The notes beneath the pieces are model-generated. The model saw nothing but the letters and a program-made list of their open reading frames with translations, had not been told where the DNA came from and did not search any database. DNA of 8,054 bases from Planctomycetota bacterium (GTDB lineage: Bacteria; Planctomycetota; PUPC01; DSUN01), in contig VGYW01000378.1 in the NCBI GenBank assembly GCA_016872875.1, positions 1 to 8,054 on the forward strand, read 5' to 3'. Shown here one piece after another: positions 1 through 5,506 of this stretch; position 1 is the stretch's first letter; every line of letters begins with the position of its first letter. Both the position numbers and the translations under genes were made by a program.

Positions 1-1433
1 CGGAAGAGCAAGCCGTCCCAGTTCATCGCGTAGACCGTGCCTCCATCAACCGTGACCAGCTCAGCGCCGCTCATTCCGCCGCGGCTGAGCTTCCACTGGA
101 CGGCTCCGTCGAGGTCGCAGGCGACGAGTGCCTTCCCCGCCTCGGCGCCGGACCAGCCGAGGTAGACCTTGTCCTTGTCGGCGTCGCAGGCGAAGGGGAC
201 GCCGTGGTCGCCGCCCCAGTTGGTCTTGCCGCTCGGGCCGTCCCAGGGGGCGGAGCCGCCGTTATGTGCCCAGCCGACGAGTCGCAGGCCGATCCCCTTG
301 TGCCAGAGGGCGTCCCACGTGTAGGTGCCGGCGGGCACGGGCTCGCCGGGCCGACGCCAATTGGGGGTGGTCAGCCCGTCCCACTTCACAGTGTGCCTGC
401 CCTTTGTTCGGAACTCGCAGTTGAGGAGCTGTCGGACGACGCAGCCCTCGGCAAGTGGGATTGTGGGCGGCGTGTCCCCACGCCGCGTGTCGCGGGACGG
501 GGACGTCCCGCCCACAGTGCTGCGGATATTGAGGGAGATGAAGCCGTCCTCGGGCATTCGGAACGTGACCTCCTCGAAGCCCTGAAGCTCCTTGACCTTG
601 ATCAGCCCCGTCCAGTCAATGACGGGGATGCCCTTCTGCATCGTGGTCGTGAACTCGCGGCCATCGGCGAGGCGGAGCTTTCGGGGCGCCACGTTGCCCT
701 TGGCCTCGAGCGTGCCTGTGCCCCAGCAGGAGCTGCCCATGAAGGTGAACACGCGGTCGGGCACCACGCCCGCCTTGAAGATGTCCTTGATCGTGATGCG
801 GAAGCGCGCCTCGGTGCAGAAGTTGGGCTCAAGGGTCACGGTGATCTGGTCGCCCGCTTTGGGCGCTGCGACCCCTTCCTTGCACAGGAGCTTCCAGGGG
901 ATTGCGATCTCCTGGACGTAGCCCTTGCCGTCGGGGTTCTTCGAGAACTCCTGGGCGGCGCCGAGCGCCTGGGCGTCCTTCACAGTGCCGCCGTCGAACT
1001 TCCGCCCGATCTCGAAGTGCACCACGTCAATCCCGTCGCGGTCGAGCCAGGCGGTGACGTGGGTGCAGCGCTCCTGGGGGGTGTCGGGCGCGGTGATGAC
1101 GCGAGCCTGGAGGCAGTCGCCCGCGAAGCCGTAGTCGCCCCGCGAGCTGCCGGGGTTGTTCATCGGAGTCTCGTCGAGCCACCTGGCCAGCAGATACAGG
1201 TTCTCCGCGTCGTACATCAGGTGGAACCAGCAGGCCAGCTTGTCGCGGAGGTGTTCCACGTCGCCGCAGGCGAACACTCCGCCCGTGAGGTCCCAGTCAT
1301 CCGCCTTCCCGTCAATCACCACCTTGCCTGGCGCGGGGAGCACCTGGATGCCCAGGTTCTCGGTCTCAGTCGCGCTGGCCAGACAGGCGGAGAGCAACAC
1401 AGCAACGATGAACGACCCGGCGACGTTCCGCAT
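1..1433 (-). CDS. Exported CBM9-like / FlgD-like Ig / beta-propeller protein, 3' end outside window
   Basis: The frame is open for 477 codons from ATG 1433 to the window edge, so the C-terminus is missing. The start is fixed by AAAGGAG six bases upstream. Residues 1-21 form a signal peptide (short basic N-end, hydrophobic core). It contains both a lipobox-like LSAC (Cys17) and an ASA site before Thr22, so lipoprotein versus soluble export is undecided. Residues ~35-235 resemble a CBM9-like domain (IDGKADDW, then YDAENLYLLARWLDE), a beta-sandwich often used for carbohydrate binding. Residues ~285-380 look like a FlgD-type Ig domain (GCVVRQLL, then VKWDG and VPAGTYTWDA). From ~410 a repeated beta pattern (ADKDKVYLGW, then GGTVYAMNWDG) suggests a PQQ/NHL-like propeller continuing out of the window. 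Residues 306-324 come from an inserted palindrome. A role in extracellular carbohydrate binding is inferred from domains only; no catalytic site is visible. It is divergent from the glycosidase gene. Confidence 0.85.
   Translation of the reverse strand, partial: MRNVAGSFIVAVLLSACLASATETENLGIQVLPAPGKVVIDGKADDWDLTGGVFACGDVEHLRDKLACWFHLMYDAENLYLLARWLDETPMNNPGSSRGDYGFAGDCLQARVITAPDTPQERCTHVTAWLDRDGIDVVHFEIGRKFDGGTVKDAQALGAAQEFSKNPDGKGYVQEIAIPWKLLCKEGVAAPKAGDQITVTLEPNFCTEARFRITIKDIFKAGVVPDRVFTFMGSSCWGTGTLEAKGNVAPRKLRLADGREFTTTMQKGIPVIDWTGLIKVKELQGFEEVTFRMPEDGFISLNIRSTVGGTSPSRDTRRGDTPPTIPLAEGCVVRQLLNCEFRTKGRHTVKWDGLTTPNWRRPGEPVPAGTYTWDALWHKGIGLRLVGWAHNGGSAPWDGPSGKTNWGGDHGVPFACDADKDKVYLGWSGAEAGKALVACDLDGAVQWKLSRGGMSGAELVTVDGGTVYAMNWDGLLF
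462..516. repeat. Palindromic element inserted in frame within the first gene
   Basis: A 55-bp imperfect palindrome. The outer arms are TGTGGGC (462-468) and GCCCACA (510-516). Inside are two hairpins: GGCGTG/CACGCC (469-474 and 479-484, 4-base loop) and GCGGGAC/GTCCCGC (492-498 and 505-511, 6-base loop). The second hairpin shares two bases with the outer arm. The fold would be a three-way junction. On the coding strand it is read as residues 306-324, rich in Gly, Ser, Arg, Asp and Pro, between two strands of the FlgD-like domain, where a short turn is expected. The frame is kept through it. Its self-complementarity and low-complexity translation mark it as an inserted mobile-type repeat rather than ancestral protein sequence; that history is inference. 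Confidence 0.75.
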
Positions 1434-1439
1434 TCGTGG

Positions 1440-1446
1440 CTCCTTT
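1440..1446 (-). promoter_or_regulatory. Ribosome binding site of the first gene
   Basis: AAAGGAG on the minus strand, six bases before ATG 1433. It is a strong Shine-Dalgarno match and decides the start. The identical heptamer precedes the cyclophilin start at 7770. Confidence 0.8.
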
Positions 1447-1483
1447 GGAGGATGCGGCTTCTCGGACAGCAGGAGACGCGTCC

Positions 1484-1512
1484 ATTCTAGCCGCAGAGGG
1501 GCGAGCCGTCAA
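1484..1512 (-). promoter_or_regulatory. Sigma70-type promoter for the CBM9-like gene
   Basis: Reading the minus strand, TTGACG (1512-1507) is followed after exactly 17 bases by TAGAAT (1489-1484). These match the housekeeping consensus at five of six positions each. A start site near 1477 would give a leader of about 44 bases before ATG 1433. The same layout recurs upstream of the cyclophilin gene, which supports both calls. Confidence 0.7.
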
Positions 1513-1515
1513 AAA

Positions 1516-1529
1516 GCCGCCAACGCGGC
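1516..1529. promoter_or_regulatory. Candidate operator between divergent promoters
   Basis: The inverted repeat GCCGC-CAAC-GCGGC lies in the 18 bases separating the two opposed -35 boxes (1507-1512 and 1531-1536), almost centred. A protein bound here would touch both promoters. The arms are only five GC-only bases in GC-rich DNA, so chance is a real possibility. Confidence 0.3.
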
Positions 1530-1530
1530 C

Positions 1531-1559
1531 TTGACTGCGCCCGCGCGCCGGTGTAGCAT
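1531..1559 (+). promoter_or_regulatory. Sigma70-type promoter for the glycosidase-deacetylase operon
   Basis: TTGACT (1531-1536), a 17-base spacer, then TAGCAT (1554-1559). The -35 box matches consensus at five of six positions and the -10 box at four of six. A start site near 1566 would leave a leader of about 24 bases before ATG 1590. The intervening leader has no convincing Shine-Dalgarno sequence. Confidence 0.55.
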
Positions 1560-1589
1560 TGCCGCTCGTCCCGGCCAGCGAGTTCTCCG

Positions 1590-4500
1590 ATGGCGAACGC
1601 TAAGTTCATCTGGGTTGATACTGAGGGCCGCGGCCGGAACCGCTGGGCGCTGTTGCGCACGGCCTTCGAGCTGCCTGCGATGCCGGCCAGCGGGCACCTC
1701 AATATCTTCGCCGACACGCGCTACCGGCTCGCCGTGAACGGCCAGGTGCTCGGCCACGGCCCGGCGCGCTTCTTCCCAAAGGGACCCGAATACGACACGA
1801 TTGACCTCTCGCCTGCGCTCCGCCGCGGCCGAAACGTCATCGCCGTTATCGTCAACAGCACGGGCGGGGTGACGTTTCACTCGGCGCCGAGCGTAGGCGG
1901 CCTCATCGCCTGGGGCGAAGCCCGCGACGAGGCGGGCAACGTGGCGACCATTGCGACCGGCGAGTCGTGGCGCGCGATGAAGTCGCCCGGCCACCGCCCC
2001 GACACCCACTATATGTCCTTCGCCCTCAACCCCGCTGAGTTCCTCGACGCCCGCCTGATGCCGCAGGGCTGGGAACTCCCGGACTTCGACGATTCGGCCT
2101 GGCCCCGCGCCGCTCTCCACACCCACCCCGAGCACTGGGGGCCGCTGCGGCACCGCTCCATCCCGCTCCTCGACGAGAGCCGCCAACTGCCCGTCCGCTG
2201 CCTCGGCGCCTGGGCCGCACGCGAATTCCCCGATGAAGACGTCTACTCGCTGATGGCCGTGGCAGAGGGCGGCAAGAGCCTTCACACGAATGCTCGCGCG
2301 GTCGTCATGACCTTCATCCACTCGCCCCGCGACCAGGAGACGACCTTCGGCGCCTGGTGGGGCAAGTACTGGGTCAACGGCGAAGCCGTCCCGCCCACCA
2401 GCCGCCGCGATGGCCATCTCCGCCGCGACTTCCCGCTCCGCCTCCGCAAGGGCTGGAACACGCTACTCGTCTATGAGACCGTGAGGCACGACTGGTGGGA
2501 CTTCTACCTCGCCCTGCCGCGCGAGGCGGGCCTGGAGCTGAGCGCCGAGCGGCGGCCCGGCTCGCCCCATACCTTCCTCGTCGGCGGCCTGTGGGAAGAT
2601 GCCCTCGCGGAGGAGGCCGACCGCGTGGCCTGGCCCATCGCCTCGCCCGACGACCTGCCCCAGGCCCTGAAGCCGTGGAAGCCCTGGCCGCGCGGCCGGA
2701 GGGCCGACACCCCCTGCCGCGAGAGGGCGTGGATGACCTTCCAAGAGAGAAGCTGCCTCCCTCTCCCTCGGGGAGAGGGCAGGGGTGAGGGTGCTTCTCT
2801 TCTCCCTCTCCCTCGGGGAGAGGGCAGGGGTGAGGGTGCTTCTCTTCTCCCTCTCCCTCGGGGAGAGGGCGGGGGTGAGGGTGCTTCTCTTCTCCCTCTC
2901 CCTCGGGGAGAGGGCAGGGGTGAGGGTGCTTCTCTTCTCCCTCTCCCTCGGGGAGAGGGCGGGGGTGAGGGTGCTTCTCTTCTCCCTCTCCCTCGGGGAG
3001 AGGGCAGGGGTGAGGGTGCTTCTCTTCTCCCTCTCCCTCGGGGAGAGGGCAGGGGTGAGGGTGCTTCTCTTCTCCCTCTCCCTCGGGGAGAGGGCAGGGG
3101 TGAGGGTGCCTGGTTGCCCGCGCGTGCGAGCGAAGGCACCCTCACCCGCCCGCCGTCGGCGGGCGACCTCTCCCCGAGGGAGAGGTCGCAGCCCGCGTCC
3201 CTCGCGCTGCTCTTCGACTTCGGCGGCGAGGTGCTCGGGCGGCCGATGCTCGACCTTACGGCGAAGGCAGGCACCGTGGTGGACCTGGCCTACACCGAAC
3301 GGCTGAAGCCCGACGGCACAGCCGACGTGCACCGGCGCTACTTCGTGGACATGATGGAGCGCTACGTCGCGCGCGAGGGCCGCCAGACGTGGCAGACCTT
3401 TCACCCGCGCGGCTTCCGATACCTCGAGGTGCTGGTCAAGGGCGAGCTCCACTCCTTCCAGCTTCACGGCGTGGCCCTCACCCGCGCCGCCTATCCGGTC
3501 AAGGCACTCGGCTCGTTCGAGTGCTCAGACCCCACCCTCAACCGCATCTGGGCGCTCGGGCCGCCCACGCTGCGGGCCTGCATGGAGGACGCCTATCTCG
3601 ACTGCCCCTGGCGCGAGCGCGGACTCTACACGGGCGACTTCTTCGTCGAGTTCTACTTGAACCTCGCGGCGTTCGGCGACACCGCGCTCTTCCGCCGCTG
3701 CATCGAGCTCTTCTTCACGTCGCAGGGCGACAACGGCCTCATCCGCCCCTGCCCCCACGGCCTCCCGCCGGGACGCCACCCTGACTACTCGGCCATCCTC
3801 GCCCAATGCCTCTGGCACTACTGGGCGTGGACGGGCGACGCCGCCTTCCTCCGCGAGATGAGGCCCGGCCTCAAGCGTCTGCTTGCGGGGCTCGACGCCC
3901 TCAGGACCGAGGGGAGCGAGCTGTGCGACGGCTCGTCCCTCCACCCCTACGTGGACGGCCCGCAAGCCAAGGGCAGCCGCATCACGTGCGGCCTCAACTG
4001 CTTCATCCAGCGCGCCTTCAGCGACGGCGCCCGCGTGCTCGACCTCGTCGGCGAGCCGGCCCTGGCCGAGCTCTGGCGCGAGCGGGCCGACTGCCTCGCC
4101 GCCGCCATGCGCGACGCCTTCTGGAGCGAGGACGAGCAGGCGTTCGCCGAGCACCTGCGCTCTGCCGTGCCCGACGCACCGCCGTCCGTCACCGCCAACG
4201 CCCTGGCGCTCCTCTACGACATCGCCGAGTGCGACCAGGTGGCGCCCGCGCTCGACTGGCTCATCGCCGCCCTGCACAACAACCTCACGCCGTCCGGCCC
4301 GAAGGGCGAGACAATCGCAACCATCGGCTCCTACTTCGCCTTCTACGCCCTCGGCGCCCTCTACCACCACGGCCGCGCCGTCGAGGCCGAGGAGTTCATC
4401 CGCCGCTCCTGGGGCTGGCTCCTCGAACGGGGCGCGTGGACCTGTTGGGAGAACTGGCCGCAGACCGACAGCCTCTGCCACGCCTGGTCCTCCGCCCCAA

Positions 4501-4727
4501 CCTGGTATCTCTCCTCGGCGGTCCTCGGCGTCCAGCTCCCTGAGCCGGGCAACCCCGACCTCGTTCGCATCCTCCCGCAGTTCGGCACGCTTCAGTGGGC
4601 GAAGGGGGCTTACCCCCACCCCAAAGGCCCCATCCGTGTCGAGTGGCGGCGCGAGGGGGAGAAGTTCCACGTCCAATACGAGTACCCCAACGGCGTGAGG
4701 GTCAGGCTCGGCGACGGAGGCCACTGA
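1590..4727 (+). CDS. GH78-type alpha-L-rhamnosidase-like glycosidase, carrying an in-frame repeat insertion
   Basis: 1045 residues. GH78 enzymes release terminal alpha-L-rhamnose by inversion. An in-frame stop at 1554 with no start codon in between makes ATG 1590 the earliest start, and there is no signal peptide, so the enzyme should be cytoplasmic. Order: N-terminal beta domains (1 to ~320, including WWGKYWVNGE), linker, repeat insertion (~389-533), beta domain opening with LLFDFGGEVLG (541-551), six-hairpin (alpha/alpha)6 barrel (~640-960), C-terminal beta domain. The barrel holds the family signature DCPWRERGLYTGD (671-683). Asp671, Glu676 and Asp683 align by spacing with acid/substrate-binding residues of Bacillus RhaB, and Glu954 in WTCWENWP fits the general base. 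SLCHAWSSAPTWYLSS near the end is also typical. Trp replaces the usual Gln in DCPxRER, so the exact sugar is uncertain. Without the insertion the length (~900) is normal. It is the first gene of a coupled pair. Confidence 0.88.
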   Translation: MANAKFIWVDTEGRGRNRWALLRTAFELPAMPASGHLNIFADTRYRLAVNGQVLGHGPARFFPKGPEYDTIDLSPALRRGRNVIAVIVNSTGGVTFHSAPSVGGLIAWGEARDEAGNVATIATGESWRAMKSPGHRPDTHYMSFALNPAEFLDARLMPQGWELPDFDDSAWPRAALHTHPEHWGPLRHRSIPLLDESRQLPVRCLGAWAAREFPDEDVYSLMAVAEGGKSLHTNARAVVMTFIHSPRDQETTFGAWWGKYWVNGEAVPPTSRRDGHLRRDFPLRLRKGWNTLLVYETVRHDWWDFYLALPREAGLELSAERRPGSPHTFLVGGLWEDALAEEADRVAWPIASPDDLPQALKPWKPWPRGRRADTPCRERAWMTFQERSCLPLPRGEGRGEGASLLPLPRGEGRGEGASLLPLPRGEGGGEGASLLPLPRGEGRGEGASLLPLPRGEGGGEGASLLPLPRGEGRGEGASLLPLPRGEGRGEGASLLPLPRGEGRGEGAWLPARASEGTLTRPPSAGDLSPRERSQPASLALLFDFGGEVLGRPMLDLTAKAGTVVDLAYTERLKPDGTADVHRRYFVDMMERYVAREGRQTWQTFHPRGFRYLEVLVKGELHSFQLHGVALTRAAYPVKALGSFECSDPTLNRIWALGPPTLRACMEDAYLDCPWRERGLYTGDFFVEFYLNLAAFGDTALFRRCIELFFTSQGDNGLIRPCPHGLPPGRHPDYSAILAQCLWHYWAWTGDAAFLREMRPGLKRLLAGLDALRTEGSELCDGSSLHPYVDGPQAKGSRITCGLNCFIQRAFSDGARVLDLVGEPALAELWRERADCLAAAMRDAFWSEDEQAFAEHLRSAVPDAPPSVTANALALLYDIAECDQVAPALDWLIAALHNNLTPSGPKGETIATIGSYFAFYALGALYHHGRAVEAEEFIRRSWGWLLERGAWTCWENWPQTDSLCHAWSSAPTWYLSSAVLGVQLPEPGNPDLVRILPQFGTLQWAKGAYPHPKGPIRVEWRREGEKFHVQYEYPNGVRVRLGDGGH
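2757..3116 (+). repeat. Eight-unit tandem array of a 45-bp palindromic repeat inside the glycosidase gene
   Basis: Eight head-to-tail 45-bp units, nearly identical, each translating to LPLPRGEGRGEGASL (residues 390-509; the last unit ends AWL). Each unit contains a hairpin CCCTCTCCC/GGGAGAGGG with a TCG loop (first copy 2759-2779). Units 3 and 5 differ by one base (GGCGGGG for GGCAGGG, giving Gly for Arg). The unit length is a multiple of three and five of its six frames lack stops, so expansion never breaks the gene. Its reverse translation (LTPALSPRERE) is a peptide I recognise from many spurious bacterial ORFs built from this dispersed palindrome. No spacers are present, so it is not CRISPR. 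Confidence 0.95.
3135..3186 (-). repeat. Inverted, longer copy of the array element, closing the insertion
   Basis: On the minus strand this carries the same pieces as the 45-bp unit: a hairpin of CCTCTCCC type (3166-3186, nine-base stem with a CGA loop) and the GGGTGAGGGTGCC end (3135-3147). Between them is a second hairpin, CGCCCGCC/GGCGGGCG (3147-3165), that the array units lack. The 13-base end matches 3098-3110 of the last array unit in inverted orientation. It is translated in frame as residues 516-533. It looks like the full two-hairpin form of the element, with the tandem units being a shortened derivative (inference). Confidence 0.8.
4716..4720 (+). promoter_or_regulatory. Ribosome binding site of the deacetylase gene
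   Basis: GGAGG inside the last codons of the glycosidase gene, six bases before ATG 4727. It selects this start over in-frame upstream codons, and gives reinitiation after the overlapping TGATG stop/start. Confidence 0.75.
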
Positions 4728-5506
4728 TGCAGGGCATCCGCATCCATCTCCTCGCCCGTGCGGACGACGCGGGCTCGTGCCACACGGCGAACGAGGCGAT
4801 CATGGAGTGCGTGGAGGCGGGGCTGGCGCTCAACGTGGGCGTGATGGCCTGCTGCCCCTTCCTCGACGAGGTGGCCTCGATGCTCACGGAGCGCAAGGAC
4901 GTGTGCGTGGGCCTCCACGCCACGATCAACGCCGAATGGGACGCGGTGAAGTGGGGACCGGTGCTGCCGCCGGAGCGGGTGCCGACGCTGGTGGACGCGA
5001 ATGGCCACTTGCACCCCACGCCGAACGTCACGCACGAGCACGGGGGCAAGGCCGAGGAGGTGGTCGCCGAAATCGAGGCCCAGTTCGCCCGCGCCCGCGC
5101 GGTCGGCCTGAAGATCGCCTACCTCGACGAACACATGGGCTTCAGTTGGCTGCCAGGCGTGCGGGAGCGGCTGGACGCTCTGATGCAGCGCGAGGGCCTG
5201 CTGCACGGGGGCCGGGGCTACGACCACCTGCCGCCGTCCCCCTGGCGCTTCGACGATCGGGCGGACGACCTGATCGCGCGGCTCGAGGCGGCGGGGCCGG
5301 GCACCTATCTCATCGTCGCGCACCCGGGCCACGACACCGCCGAGATGCGCCGCCTCGGCCACGCGGGCCTCGCACCCGGCCAGGTCGCCCGCGAGCGCGA
5401 GGGCGACACGCGCATGCTCACCGCCGACAAGGTGCTGGAGTACTGCGGCCACCACGGCGTGGCGCCGACACGGTTCACAGATGCCCGCCCGGGACGGCGC
5501 GGGTGA
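4727..5506 (+). CDS. YdjC/ChbG-family carbohydrate deacetylase
   Basis: 259 residues, the usual size for this family. ChbG removes an acetyl group from chito-oligosaccharides with a metal-dependent site; other members act on various acetylated sugars. Family landmarks are in order: RADDAG (11-16, Asp13-Asp14), VGLHAT (61-66, His64), YLDEHMGF (132-139, Asp134 and His136) and AHPGHD (198-203, His199). The Asp and His residues are the expected metal ligands and catalytic residues. No signal peptide, so cytoplasmic. The frame stays open upstream into the glycosidase gene, but GGAGG plus the TGATG overlap point to 4727. Coupled translation suggests the deacetylase and the rhamnosidase-like enzyme process the same imported, acetylated oligosaccharide. 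The actual substrate cannot be read from sequence. Its last 32 bases overlap the end of the opposing propeller gene. Confidence 0.88.
   Translation: MQGIRIHLLARADDAGSCHTANEAIMECVEAGLALNVGVMACCPFLDEVASMLTERKDVCVGLHATINAEWDAVKWGPVLPPERVPTLVDANGHLHPTPNVTHEHGGKAEEVVAEIEAQFARARAVGLKIAYLDEHMGFSWLPGVRERLDALMQREGLLHGGRGYDHLPPSPWRFDDRADDLIARLEAAGPGTYLIVAHPGHDTAEMRRLGHAGLAPGQVAREREGDTRMLTADKVLEYCGHHGVAPTRFTDARPGRRG
5475..5506. other. Tail-to-tail overlap of convergent genes
   Basis: The deacetylase stop (TGA 5504-5506) lies inside the propeller gene, and the propeller stop (TGA 5477-5475) lies inside the deacetylase gene. Both C-termini share 32 bp in opposite directions. There is no room for a terminator between the two genes. 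Confidence 0.85.

Noticed and set aside
462..516. tRNA-like cloverleaf
   Set aside because: There is no anticodon arm, T-loop or D-loop consensus, and the element is within a coding region.
204..1490. 428-codon plus-strand frame
   Set aside because: It is antisense to the CBM9-like gene, which has a signal peptide, ribosome site, promoter and domains. The plus frame shows no recognisable domain.
2757..3116. Possible CRISPR array
   Set aside because: Units abut directly with no variable spacers, are translated in frame, and no cas genes are near.
2463..3467. Long minus-strand frames rich in LTPALSPRERE-type repeats
   Set aside because: They are the reverse reading of the array and of the well-supported glycosidase gene, which carries catalytic motifs on the other strand. 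The repeat lacks stops in five frames, so long shadows are expected.
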